27,322 nt of DNA from an uncultured Parabacteroides sp. (GTDB taxonomy: Bacteria > Bacteroidota > Bacteroidia > Bacteroidales > Tannerellaceae): NCBI GenBank assembly GCA_900541965.1, contig UQLN01000059.1, positions 1-27,322 of the forward strand, written 5' to 3'. This document shows positions 16,088 through 24,121 of the stretch, piece by piece (position 1 is the first letter of the stretch; every line of letters begins with the position of its first letter). The notes below the pieces were generated by a model. It saw only the letters and a program-made list of their open reading frames with translations, had not been told where the DNA came from and did no database searches. Made by a program: the position numbers and the translations under genes.

Positions 16088-17659
16088 TCAGTAACTTTCC
16101 GTTTCTTCGATTTTAGATGAAATCTTGTTTATCGCATCATTTAATTTTTCCTCAGCAGGGATGATGTTGAAATTTCCCCAGAACTGTTTGTCGTATACAA
16201 AGCGGGTATCAGAGAAAATGGTACGGGTTGGTTGAACTTCGTTACGGGTGAAGCGGCTTACGCCCGAAGTATCTATTTTGCAAGTAACCATTTCGAAGTA
16301 AGCATGAAGCGGAAATGTATTGAATAACTGCTTTTTCTTTTTTATTTTGAAATGGAGATCGCCACGGACATAGTTAATGTAATAAAGCCCGTTCCATAAT
16401 TTATAGGATACCGTGTAAATCACTTTTTGAGGTGTGATTTTATAAAGGCGGCTTCTCTTTTCTACCAGCATTCCGGCTGCCTGAGTGATGTATTTGGGAT
16501 TGATTTCGAAGCGGGCATGTAGCAGGGCTGAGTTTTCCGAGTCGATATAGATTTCTCCCCGGTATAAAGGAGCGTGGATGTCTTTTTTCTGTTCGAAGCT
16601 GATAACGTTGGCTACCCGGTTGTCTGTTATAACGACATCCGTGGAAGAATACGTATACATTTCCTCATTTTGATACGGAGTCAGAAAATCCGGCATTTCT
16701 TTTATCAAGTCCAACATCAGGCTGGCATTGATACCGGATTTCATTTTGGTAATTAATGTATCCCGTTCGTCATTGCTCGTGATTTTGCGCATTTTCAATA
16801 ATTTCACCTGGTCGGAGGAAGACGCATTCGAGTAAGGAGCTTTGTATATTTTAAAGATACCTTCAGTCAGGTTCACGAATTTATTCTTTCGTTCGATGCC
16901 TTCCCTGTAAAAAGAGGTGAAGTAAACCGGGAATTGGGCATAGTTCTTTTTCCTTTTCTCTTCCATTTCACGCAGTATCCGTAGCGGATTTCCGATGCGT
17001 ACGATTACTTCCTGTAAAGAAATAACTTTAGGTTCCAGTTTTATCATGCAACTGCGTCCGGCAAGGAGGCTGGTTTCCATGGATTGCAGTTCGTAGCCCA
17101 GATGGGAGAAAACAATTGTAGATGTATTCAGCGAGTCCGGTAAAATAAGACGGAACTCCCCGTTACTGTTCGTTACACTGCCGATGGATGTGTTGAGGAC
17201 ACCTACTGTCCCGGCCTCGATAGGCAATCCGGTATATTTATCAGCCAGAGTCCCTTGTAAGATAAGGAAGGAATCTTTTTCTATCGTGGGAACAGTATCG
17301 GAAGGAGCAGGGGGAACTTCTTCCGGTTTGCCGGAGATAAGGATATGATTTCCGATTACGCTTAAATCCAGGTTTCTGTTTTCTGTTATCAGATAAATCG
17401 CTTCCCGGATACTGTAAGTCCCTTTTTTTACCGGAACGATTTTTTCATTGTCAATAATGTTACTGTCATAAATAAAAAGAAATCCGGACTGTTCGGATAC
17501 CTCATTGAGCAGACGGTAGACCGTCCCTTTAGTTTTAGATAGCTTTATCATGTGTGAAAGCACATCATCCCCTTTATCCGCCCGTACGGTTCCTGCCAGC
17601 AAAAGAAACATGCCGGCGAGGATACAGGATATCCGATAGAGGTTGATGGCTTTTTTCAT
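16088..17659 (-). CDS. Exported STN plus carboxypeptidase-regulatory-like protein, no receptor barrel
   Basis: The 523-residue protein has an N-terminal signal peptide (about 1-27). Residues of about 40-110 form a secretin/TonB short N-terminal (STN) domain, from KGTVYRLLNEVSEQSGFLF to NHILISG. A carboxypeptidase regulatory-like (CarboxypepD_reg) beta-sandwich follows at about 132-215 (LQGTLADKYTGLPIEAG ... FSHLGYE). The rest (225-523) is a beta-rich domain with FYREGI and ending FWGNFNIIPAEEKLNDAINK. STN normally sits at the front of TonB-dependent receptors, where it signals to FecR, but no plug or barrel is present here. It starts 11 bases after fecR, so it belongs to the sigma/anti-sigma operon. 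The C-terminal part is clearly paralogous to the protein encoded at 19127-20398. Its function is unknown. Confidence 0.82.
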   Translation of the reverse strand: MKKAINLYRISCILAGMFLLLAGTVRADKGDDVLSHMIKLSKTKGTVYRLLNEVSEQSGFLFIYDSNIIDNEKIVPVKKGTYSIREAIYLITENRNLDLSVIGNHILISGKPEEVPPAPSDTVPTIEKDSFLILQGTLADKYTGLPIEAGTVGVLNTSIGSVTNSNGEFRLILPDSLNTSTIVFSHLGYELQSMETSLLAGRSCMIKLEPKVISLQEVIVRIGNPLRILREMEEKRKKNYAQFPVYFTSFYREGIERKNKFVNLTEGIFKIYKAPYSNASSSDQVKLLKMRKITSNDERDTLITKMKSGINASLMLDLIKEMPDFLTPYQNEEMYTYSSTDVVITDNRVANVISFEQKKDIHAPLYRGEIYIDSENSALLHARFEINPKYITQAAGMLVEKRSRLYKITPQKVIYTVSYKLWNGLYYINYVRGDLHFKIKKKKQLFNTFPLHAYFEMVTCKIDTSGVSRFTRNEVQPTRTIFSDTRFVYDKQFWGNFNIIPAEEKLNDAINKISSKIEETESY

Positions 17660-17670
17660 GATGGTTGCGT

Positions 17671-18525
17671 TTATTCAGACAAAGTTATCATATTTCCGTT
17701 TTGTGTATGTTTCAAATGAAGTACACGGCAGATTAGCTCACTCATCGTTTCCGGCGTATTGTTGTAGAAGGTAACGGTAAGCAACCTGTTTTCCAGTTCC
17801 GGTGTTGTCCGGATTTGTATATCCGGCGATTGCAGGTTCAATACACGGAGGATATTTCCTAACTTTTCATCTTTGAAGCGAATCCGTTCGGTGTACCGGT
17901 TGAATACTTCAGCATCCCGGGTCTGTTCTTTATGTAATTTATCGGAGTGGAGGAATACGGTTTCCCCGGCTTTTACATGGATATTTTCTCCGTTTTTCTT
18001 TGAGGTAACTTTTACTTCACCCCGTTTAACAGACAGTTCGAAAGGACTTTTTTCGTTACTTTTTACATTGAAGGAGGTTCCTAACACCTCGACTTGCACA
18101 CTTTCTGTTTCGATAAGGAAAGGACGTTCCCGGTTTCCTGTGATGTCGAACAGGGCATTGCCGGAAAGGCTGACTTCGCGTTTGTCGGTAGAGAAATGCT
18201 CCGGATATTGAAGGGAGGTATTCTCTGTCAGATAAACGATGGAACCGTCTTCAAGTGTCGTGACCAGGCTGGTTGTGACCTCCGTATTCTGCCGGGTGAG
18301 CAGTGAAGGTCCCTTTGCAGAGGAACCTTCATTACGCAGAAGGGTTGTGTATAAAACGAGGCAGAGTATTGCAGCAACCGATGCTGCAATACCCCACTTC
18401 CTTAAAGCCGGATGCAATATATGGCGGGGCTTTGCATTATCCAGCAATCCTTCTTGGCCGAGCCGGGTATGGAGCTTGTTCCATGCCTGGTCTGTTTTGA
18501 TTCTATTTCTTTCTTTAGTTGTCAT
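17671..18525 (-). CDS. FecR-family anti-sigma factor
   Basis: This inner-membrane regulator holds the ECF sigma factor encoded just upstream and responds to a periplasmic signal. It has 284 residues. A cytoplasmic N-terminal part of about 44 residues is followed by one membrane span (about 45-64, WGIAASVAAILCLVLYTTLL). A periplasmic FecR domain (about 85-190) includes LEDGSIVYLTENTSLQYP and VLGTSFNVKS, and a C-terminal DUF4974-like STN-fold region (about 215-284) contains TVTFYNNTPETMSEL. The gene begins 3 bases after the sigma factor stop, so expression is tightly linked. The N-terminal cytoplasmic part is on the short side for the family. Confidence 0.9.
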   Translation of the reverse strand: MTTKERNRIKTDQAWNKLHTRLGQEGLLDNAKPRHILHPALRKWGIAASVAAILCLVLYTTLLRNEGSSAKGPSLLTRQNTEVTTSLVTTLEDGSIVYLTENTSLQYPEHFSTDKREVSLSGNALFDITGNRERPFLIETESVQVEVLGTSFNVKSNEKSPFELSVKRGEVKVTSKKNGENIHVKAGETVFLHSDKLHKEQTRDAEVFNRYTERIRFKDEKLGNILRVLNLQSPDIQIRTTPELENRLLTVTFYNNTPETMSELICRVLHLKHTQNGNMITLSE

Positions 18526-18528
18526 TCT

Positions 18529-19077
18529 TTATATGATGTAATTCTCTATTTCTTTTCTTAAGGCGAGCAGGGCTTTGGTCATTTCCGCCTCGACGGTTTT
18601 AACCGAAAGGGAAAGTTCGTCAGCTATCTCGGCATATTTTTTTCCATCAAAACGATGCATCCTGAAAATCTGCCGGCGCCGTTCTGGTAGTCGGGAAAGG
18701 GTCCGGGTTATCAATGCTTCCAGCTCTTTGTATTCAATCAGTTCCAAAGGGCCGGAGGTTTGATTTTCCCTGTCTTTGTTTGATAAAACAGCATCCCGGT
18801 AACGGCTTCTTACTTCTTCCTGCTCATAGTACCGGAGGGATTGATTCCGGACTGCCCCGTACAGATAGCTTTTGATGGAATGAAACACTTGCAGTTTCTC
18901 TTTTTCTTTCCAGAATACGTAGAACAGTTCCTGTACAATCTCCTCCGCAACATCCATTCGTCCGGTAATACTGGCGGCATACATACAAAGCGGGGTATAG
19001 TATTGGCGGAAAACATTTTCAAATGTTTTGACGTCCCCTTCTTTTATCTTTGTCAGTACGAATAAATCGTTCAGCAT
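18529..19077 (-). CDS. ECF RNA polymerase sigma factor, Bacteroides type
   Basis: This 182-residue sigma-70-family protein has region 2 at about 20-90 (YAASITGRMDVAEEIVQELFYVFW, then SIKSYLYGAVRNQSLRYYE). Region 4 is at about 122-178 (LSRLPERRRQIFRMHRFDGKKY, then AEIADELSLSVKTVEAEMTKAL) with a clear helix-turn-helix. No region 3 is present, as expected for extracytoplasmic-function sigma factors. It is followed after 3 bases by its presumed anti-sigma (FecR). In typical Bacteroidales loci the pair governs a SusC/SusD-type operon; no susC/susD genes are in this window, and the likely output is the paralogous exported proteins on either side. Confidence 0.93.
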   Translation of the reverse strand: MLNDLFVLTKIKEGDVKTFENVFRQYYTPLCMYAASITGRMDVAEEIVQELFYVFWKEKEKLQVFHSIKSYLYGAVRNQSLRYYEQEEVRSRYRDAVLSNKDRENQTSGPLELIEYKELEALITRTLSRLPERRRQIFRMHRFDGKKYAEIADELSLSVKTVEAEMTKALLALRKEIENYII

Positions 19078-19097
19078 CCCGTAGTGATTTGTTTGCC

Positions 19098-19105
19098 CAA
19101 ATATA
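19098..19105 (-). promoter_or_regulatory. Possible promoter of the sigma/fecR operon
   Basis: On the minus strand TATATTTG fits TAnnTTTG, 20 bases before the sigma factor start and within the 49-base gap after the upstream gene. No -33 TTTG is seen. Transcription could also read through from the upstream gene. Confidence 0.35.
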
Positions 19106-19126
19106 ATGATAACTTTCCTCTGCAGG

Positions 19127-20398
19127 CTAATCCCTGTGTTGTTTCTTTAGTTTGTTTACCGCATTTTCAAGCGACTCGGTAGGCTCGATGATATTGTAGG
19201 CTCCCCAGAAGTTTTCATCTGCGAAGTTGGATACTTTATCGGACAATGCCTGCGAGGCTTTGAAGGATTCCCGGTATGGAATACTGTTTACATTTTCGTC
19301 TTTGCCGTCTGTCACCACCATTTCGGACAGGATTGTATAGTTGGTAGAGAACAGCCTGCGTTTCCAGTCGCATTTGAACCGGATGCCATTCCGTATATAA
19401 CTCAGGTAAGTCAGCCCGTCGCGTTGTTTATAGTTGACGAAGTAGGACAATTCGACCGGCTTGAAGCGCAGGCCGAACGGTTTCTTCCGCAGGATAGCCT
19501 GTGTCGCCTTGTTTTTATCGTCCATATTCAGGAAGAATTCGGCACGGGTGAAGGACAGGCGTTCTTTGTCTATATATAGTTTACCATAGTATAAAGCGAA
19601 CGGAAGGATTATCTGTGGCGTGAAACTGATTGTATATTGCGGACGGTTGTCGATAGTAGTCGGCTCTTCCATGCGGAAGTTGTACCACTGGATGGTTTCC
19701 ATATCGAGCAGGATATCCGGGTTCTTCACAATATCCACATAGATAGACATATTCGGGCCGCCTAATAGTTTTACGGCAAGCGTATCGCTTGCTTTCTGGC
19801 TTAACAGCTTGCGTCCTTTGTAGATTTGAACACGGTCGCGTTCGGCACTTTCTTTATAAGACGTTTTGTAAACATCGATAACCGCTTCCGATATACTGAT
19901 GTAGCGGCGTCCTTTCTGGGCTGTTTCCCGATAGAAGCCGGTCAGCATACTCGCTTTCGGATTATAGTTTTCCGGTATTTTCCGGATGGCTTCTTCTACC
20001 AGATAACGGGCGTCGCGGGCATGGATGATTACTTCGTCCAGCATATTGACATAGGGTGTCATCCAGATTGTCTGGTCTTCTATATTCTCTCCGGCAAGAG
20101 GAATTTCGGTATTGTAATAGCCGAGATGGGAGACAGCCATCTTCCGGGCATGGATGGAGTCTTTCACTTTGAAAGAAAATTCACCGTCGGCATTTGTTAC
20201 GGTACCTATCGAACTGCCCGGAATGGAAATGTTCACATATTCCAGACGCTTCTTGTTTGATTTGTCTTTTACCACGCCACTGATAGTGATGTAATCATCT
20301 CCACTTGCAGTGTCGCTTTGTGCGGACAAGGGAACAGCATTGCATAACAGTAACGTCATCAAGAGGTATCCCAGCGATTTTTTGTACATGGCTTTCAT
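19127..20398 (-). CDS. Exported carboxypeptidase-regulatory-like protein, paralogue
   Basis: The 423-residue protein has a signal peptide (about 1-27, ending near LSAQ). A CarboxypepD_reg-like beta-sandwich lies at about 38-125 (ISGVVKDKSNKKRLEYVNI ... VSHLGYY). A beta-rich C-terminal domain at about 130-423 includes TGFYRETAQKGRRYISISEA and ends FWGAYNIIEPTESLENAVNKLK. The order and wording of these blocks match the protein encoded at 16088-17659, but the STN domain is absent. An alternative start is Met4 (20389). It lies 49 bases upstream of the sigma factor gene in the same direction, so co-transcription is plausible. Location is periplasmic or outer-membrane-linked; its biochemical role is unknown. 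Confidence 0.8.
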   Translation of the reverse strand: MKAMYKKSLGYLLMTLLLCNAVPLSAQSDTASGDDYITISGVVKDKSNKKRLEYVNISIPGSSIGTVTNADGEFSFKVKDSIHARKMAVSHLGYYNTEIPLAGENIEDQTIWMTPYVNMLDEVIIHARDARYLVEEAIRKIPENYNPKASMLTGFYRETAQKGRRYISISEAVIDVYKTSYKESAERDRVQIYKGRKLLSQKASDTLAVKLLGGPNMSIYVDIVKNPDILLDMETIQWYNFRMEEPTTIDNRPQYTISFTPQIILPFALYYGKLYIDKERLSFTRAEFFLNMDDKNKATQAILRKKPFGLRFKPVELSYFVNYKQRDGLTYLSYIRNGIRFKCDWKRRLFSTNYTILSEMVVTDGKDENVNSIPYRESFKASQALSDKVSNFADENFWGAYNIIEPTESLENAVNKLKKQHRD

Positions 20399-20471
20399 AT
20401 CTTTCGTTTTTAAATGATTTATTTACTTGCTTGTACTAATAGGTTCGGTCAGGAATGAAATACCCTATGGT

Positions 20472-20505
20472 TTTGCCGGATTATTTTCTTGTTTTTTTAT
20501 ATTTG
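20472..20505 (+). promoter_or_regulatory. Possible orphan plus-strand promoter
   Basis: TTTG (20472-20475) and TATATTTG (20498-20505) are separated by 22 bases, one more than usual. The pair points into the 3' end of the minus-strand acyltransferase gene, so a transcript would be antisense to it. Confidence 0.4.
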
Positions 20506-20529
20506 TGTGTACGTTTAAATTTTAACAAT

Positions 20530-20604
20530 ATGGATATAAGCGATTTTTGTATGGGAGTCCATCATATAGGTTTATCTGCCTCCGGAAATCAGAGAGAGAA
20601 ATGA
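20530..20604 (+). CDS. Possible 24-residue small protein
   Basis: An ATG 24 bases after the orphan -7 box opens a 24-codon frame (MDISDFCMGVHHIG..., ending NQREK). Its end runs antisense over the last codons of the acyltransferase gene. There is no recognisable domain, and the AT-rich leader has no Shine-Dalgarno site. It may be chance; the promoter is the only support. Confidence 0.2.
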   Translation: MDISDFCMGVHHIGLSASGNQREK

Positions 20605-21660
20605 AGGTGTATATTTCTTTAATAAATAATGGAGTGCAACTCCTGCAATTAAGAAAAGAAGTGCACTCCCAAAATATAAAATGATAAGATGCCATTCATG
20701 GTGAGGGTGTAGGAATTTGAAACTTGCTTTGATAAGCAGAGCAAGCGGTATTCCATGAAAAGCGTAAACAAAGAAGCTGCTTTCCGCCAGAAACATATTT
20801 ATTTTCCAGTTCCCTTTATCCAGAAATGTAGCCGTGAAGGAAATGACAAACACACATCCGACAATGATTCCAATCCGGTGCAAAGATTGGCACCATATTT
20901 CATTTATAAAGTAAAGATTACAGGTCACTATGATTATATAAAGGATAGCAGACTGCAATAACAATGGCTTCATCTCTTTTATAAAGTATCTTTGGTGGAT
21001 ACTGAAAAAAGCACCAGTAGAAAAAAAGAATAAAGACACTATGCTGAATCCCGGTAAATTAAACCACCAGTTCATAACCCAAAGTATACCCAATATAAGT
21101 AATGCGTACTGTCGTAAATACTTCAATAGTAGATAAATTAGTGGAGAAAATATCATCATAACCATTAAATCACGCATGAACCAGAGTTGATAAGCGATGG
21201 GGGTATTTACATATCCGTCATGACTGACACTTCCCCATAGGGCATTTAACCAGTATTTCCAATTCCAGTCCGCAGCGAATATTATATTATCAGGAGATAA
21301 TAATGACGGATATAATACCCGTATTGAAAAAAAGAAGCTTATAACTGATAGGTTCCAGAAGAGATAGGGAATCAAAATTGTTCGTACCCTCTTCTTTAGT
21401 TTACCTTGGTAGGTTGATAAAGTAAAAGGGGTTTTATAGAAAAAGAGGAATCCTGAAAAAAAGAAAAAGAGGGGAACAGCCAAACGGGCTAAGATTTCAG
21501 AAAAAAGGTTTGAGATAATAGTATAAATCGGAAAATCTGTTTCGGGTATCATAGCATTTCCCATGACAGAAGTGAGACTGGAATGTATCAATACCACCCC
21601 GATAATTAAGGGAAAGCGTAAAAATGCAATCGTTTTCGACTGTAATTCATCGTTCTTCAT
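20572..21660 (-). CDS. Membrane acyltransferase (acyltransferase 3 family)
   Basis: The 362-residue integral membrane protein has about ten hydrophobic segments. Family 3 acyltransferase (OafA/NodX-like) features are the early LRFPLIIGVVLIHSS with its conserved His, RLAVPLFFFFSGFLFF, KRVRTILIPYLFWNL and the near-C-terminal FVYAFHGIPLAL. Such enzymes move acetyl or other acyl groups onto surface sugars or lipids from the cytoplasmic side. The acceptor is not readable here, and no sugar-synthesis genes adjoin it. The gene is clearly more AT-rich than its neighbours (about 30% GC in sampled lines, against about 47% in the gene on its left), which suggests horizontal origin. Confidence 0.85.
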   Translation of the reverse strand: MKNDELQSKTIAFLRFPLIIGVVLIHSSLTSVMGNAMIPETDFPIYTIISNLFSEILARLAVPLFFFFSGFLFFYKTPFTLSTYQGKLKKRVRTILIPYLFWNLSVISFFFSIRVLYPSLLSPDNIIFAADWNWKYWLNALWGSVSHDGYVNTPIAYQLWFMRDLMVMMIFSPLIYLLLKYLRQYALLILGILWVMNWWFNLPGFSIVSLFFFSTGAFFSIHQRYFIKEMKPLLLQSAILYIIIVTCNLYFINEIWCQSLHRIGIIVGCVFVISFTATFLDKGNWKINMFLAESSFFVYAFHGIPLALLIKASFKFLHPHHEWHLIILYFGSALLFLIAGVALHYLLKKYTPSFLSLISGGR

Positions 21661-21723
21661 TGTAAAAGTCTATGTTTAAAGGGTTCTAAATTAATCGCGT
21701 GTAAGGGTTTCTTCATCAGAAAA

Positions 21724-21731
21724 CAAAAGTA
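21724..21731 (-). promoter_or_regulatory. Likely -7 element of the acyltransferase gene
   Basis: Minus-strand TACTTTTG fits TAnnTTTG, 63 bases before the start codon. No -33 box is seen. Confidence 0.4.
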
Positions 21732-21829
21732 GATAATATTTAGATTTGAAGAAATGTACCATACAATGTGTGAATGCTGCTTATTCGATACACATGCTTG
21801 GAAGAAAATAAAGGAAAGAATTGGTAAAG

Positions 21830-21929
21830 CAGTTGACATGTGACAGTTGACAGTTGTTTCGGCTTTCAGCCGATTTATAAGACCGAGCGCGAAGCCAACT
21901 GTCACATGTCAACTGTCAATTGTCAACTG
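21830..21929. repeat. MITE-like inverted repeat with internal hairpin
   Basis: CAGTTGACATGTGACAGTTG (21830-21849) is an exact inverted repeat of 21896-21915. The 46-base interior holds a further small hairpin, TCGGCT-TTC-AGCCGA (21859-21873). The right side continues with another pair of GTTGACA-type units to 21929. The stop codon and last codons of the neighbouring exonuclease III gene lie in this right-hand part. It may be a mobile small repeat that could also end transcription. Confidence 0.65.
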
Positions 21930-22683
21930 TTTCCAGCACTGCCGGGCAATGGTCCGAATGAACCGCCTCGTTCAGGATGAAGGCATTCTTTATTATATCT
22001 TTTGCCGGTTCGCTGACCATGCAATAATCGATACGCCATCCTTTGTTCTTGGCACGGGAGTTGAAACGGTAGCTCCACCAGGTATATTCCTGCTTTTCCG
22101 GGTTGAGGAAGCGGAAGGAGTCGATATAGCCGGCGGCAAGGAAACGTGTCATCCATTCCCGTTCTTCAGGAAGGAAACCGCTGTTGGTGGCATTACGTAC
22201 CGGGTCGTGGATATCGATTGCTTCATGGCAAATATTGTAGTCGCCACATAATATCAGGCGGGGACGTGATTTCTGTAATTCAACCACATACTTCTGAAAG
22301 TCTTCCAGCCATTCCATTTTGAACGCTTGCCGTTCGTCGCCGCTTGTTCCGGAAGGATGATATACGCTGACCACCGATACGTCTCCGAAATCGGCACGGA
22401 TAAAACGGCCTTCGTTATCATATTTCTCTATTCCCATTCCGTACTCCACATGGTCGGGAGTGAGGCGGGTAAGTATCGCTACACCGCTGTACCCTTTTTT
22501 CCGGGCACAGAAAAGATAGGCTTTGTATCCCAATTCCTCAAATACCTCAGCTGGGAATTGTTCCGGTTGGAGTTTGGTTTCCTGAATGCAAATCACATCC
22601 GGTTGCTCTTTTGCGAGCCATTCGGGGAAACCCTTGCCAACGGCTGCACGCAGACCGTTTACGTTGTATGTTATTATCTTCAA
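21916..22683 (-). CDS. xth: Exodeoxyribonuclease III / AP endonuclease
   Basis: This Mg-dependent base-excision repair nuclease cuts DNA 5' of abasic sites and degrades 3' ends. The 255-residue protein shows the exonuclease III fold motifs: YNVNGLRA (Asn7), the metal ligand Glu35 in IQETK, catalytic GDYN (Asp148, Asn150), WRIDY and SDHCP (Asp244, His245). The normal family end soon after SDHCPxxLE is extended by a few residues (TVDN) encoded inside an inverted repeat that also gives the stop. The gene stands alone, with its own likely promoter, and is divergent from the PLP-enzyme gene. Confidence 0.95.
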   Translation of the reverse strand: MKIITYNVNGLRAAVGKGFPEWLAKEQPDVICIQETKLQPEQFPAEVFEELGYKAYLFCARKKGYSGVAILTRLTPDHVEYGMGIEKYDNEGRFIRADFGDVSVVSVYHPSGTSGDERQAFKMEWLEDFQKYVVELQKSRPRLILCGDYNICHEAIDIHDPVRNATNSGFLPEEREWMTRFLAAGYIDSFRFLNPEKQEYTWWSYRFNSRAKNKGWRIDYCMVSEPAKDIIKNAFILNEAVHSDHCPAVLETVDN

Positions 22684-22718
22684 AGCTATAAAGTTTTATG
22701 TGATTAATTTTACCAATC

Positions 22719-22726
22719 CAAAGATA
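22719..22726 (-). promoter_or_regulatory. Likely -7 element of xth
   Basis: Minus-strand TATCTTTG fits TAnnTTTG, 35 bases before the start codon. Confidence 0.5.
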
Positions 22727-22832
22727 GATAAAAATGCCGCTCGCTAACTATCATAGAAACAAATTTCCGGCGGAAAGGGATGATTTTTGAAAGAAAAAAA
22801 CGGATTTGTGTTTATTGAACGTAAACGTTTGA

Positions 22833-22840
22833 TACATTTG
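22833..22840 (+). promoter_or_regulatory. Likely -7 element of the PLP-enzyme/regulator operon
   Basis: TACATTTG followed by C is a full TAnnTTTGC match, 39 bases before the ATG at 22880. It lies inside the longest open frame (from 22787), so that longer start is unlikely. A TTTG at 22805-22808 is 24 bases upstream, slightly too far. Confidence 0.6.
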
Positions 22841-22879
22841 CAGCAGCAAAAAGAAAAAACAACTATAGAGAAATTGAAA

Positions 22880-24121
22880 ATGGAAGACTTTAGCTTTGAA
22901 GCCCGAGTGCTTCATACGCCTTACGAAAAACCGGATGCTTACAACGCTCTGTCTATGCCGGTTTACAACAGTGCCGCTTATGAATTTGAAACGGCTGAAG
23001 CGATGGAGGCTGCTTTCTGTGGGCGCACTCCGGACCATGCATATTCAAGAATAACAAATCCTACGGTACAGTATTTTGAAGACCGTGTACGTGCTGTGAC
23101 TGGCGCGATGAGCGTAACGGCTTTAAATTCTGGTATGGCAGCCATAGCAAATGTTCTGATGACAATTTCCCGCACGGATGCTAATATCGTAACCTCTCCC
23201 CATCTTTTCGGCAATACCTATTCGTTGATGAAAACGACATTGGCGGCTTTTGGTGTGGAAGCACGTTTTTGCGACCTGACCAATCCGGCTGAGGTACGTG
23301 CGAATATAGACAGTAATACATGCGCCATTTTCCTGGAAGTGATAACCAATCCGCAAATGGAAGTTGCCGACCTGCGATTGCTTTCATCCATCGGCAAGGA
23401 TTTGCATATCCCATTGATAGCAGATACGACCGTTGTACCTTTCTCTGTTTTCAATGCACAGAAGTTGGGTGTCGATATCGAAATCGTATCCAGCACTAAG
23501 TATATATCGGGAGGAGCTACCAGTATCGGCGGTCTTATTCTGGACCACGGTACATTCGACTGGAGCCACTTTATTACATTGAAACATTGGTATGAACAGT
23601 TTGGCGAGAAGGCTTTCACCGCCCGTTTGCGTAAGGAAATCCACCGGAATCTTGGCGCTTACATGACGCCTCAGGTTGCTTATATGCAAACCCTCGGACT
23701 GGAAACCATGCAGGTCCGTTTTGAACGTCAGGCGTCTACCTGCCTTGAACTGGCAAAACGTTTGCAGTCGCTCGGCGGTATCGTATCGGTAAACTATACC
23801 GGATTGGAGAGCAATCCTTTTTACGAATTGAGTACCTCCCAGTTTGGTAAGTACCCCGGTGCCATGCTTACGTTCGATTTGGCTTCGCGCGAAGTATGTT
23901 TTGCGTTTATGAACCGCTTGAAACTGATTCGCAGGGCAACCAACCTGTTTGATAATAAAACATTGGCAATCCATCCTGCCAGTACCATCTATGGCTCGTT
24001 CTCGGAGGAACAGCGGCAGGGCATGGATATCAGCCAGCAGACCATCCGTCTGTCTGTCGGTCTGGAATCTGTCGATGATTTGTACGATGATATAAAGCAA
24101 GCATTGGAATCTGTCGGATGA
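22880..24121 (+). CDS. Cys/Met-metabolism PLP enzyme (lyase or sulfhydrylase)
   Basis: This 413-residue enzyme of the Cys/Met metabolism PLP family is cytoplasmic. The PLP-binding lysine is Lys207 in SSTKYISGGATSIGG. AYSRITNPT (54-62) supplies the Tyr and Arg that contact the phosphate from the partner subunit, and Asp182 (IADTT) pairs with the pyridine nitrogen. The family includes O-acetylhomoserine sulfhydrylase, methionine gamma-lyase and cystathionine lyases, and motifs alone do not separate these; the first two are the best guesses. The chosen ATG follows the promoter and starts MEDFSFEARVLHTPYEKPDA, a natural family beginning. The stop overlaps the next gene's start in ATGA, so the response regulator is translationally coupled. 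Confidence 0.88.
   Translation: MEDFSFEARVLHTPYEKPDAYNALSMPVYNSAAYEFETAEAMEAAFCGRTPDHAYSRITNPTVQYFEDRVRAVTGAMSVTALNSGMAAIANVLMTISRTDANIVTSPHLFGNTYSLMKTTLAAFGVEARFCDLTNPAEVRANIDSNTCAIFLEVITNPQMEVADLRLLSSIGKDLHIPLIADTTVVPFSVFNAQKLGVDIEIVSSTKYISGGATSIGGLILDHGTFDWSHFITLKHWYEQFGEKAFTARLRKEIHRNLGAYMTPQVAYMQTLGLETMQVRFERQASTCLELAKRLQSLGGIVSVNYTGLESNPFYELSTSQFGKYPGAMLTFDLASREVCFAFMNRLKLIRRATNLFDNKTLAIHPASTIYGSFSEEQRQGMDISQQTIRLSVGLESVDDLYDDIKQALESVG

Noticed and set aside
21741..21748. Plus-strand TAGATTTG as a promoter
   Set aside because: It lies in AT-rich sequence, has no -33 box at the right distance and no plus-strand gene follows.
22787..22879. Longer start of the PLP enzyme at 22787
   Set aside because: A full TAnnTTTGC promoter lies inside this stretch, and the added 31 residues are lysine-rich with no family match.
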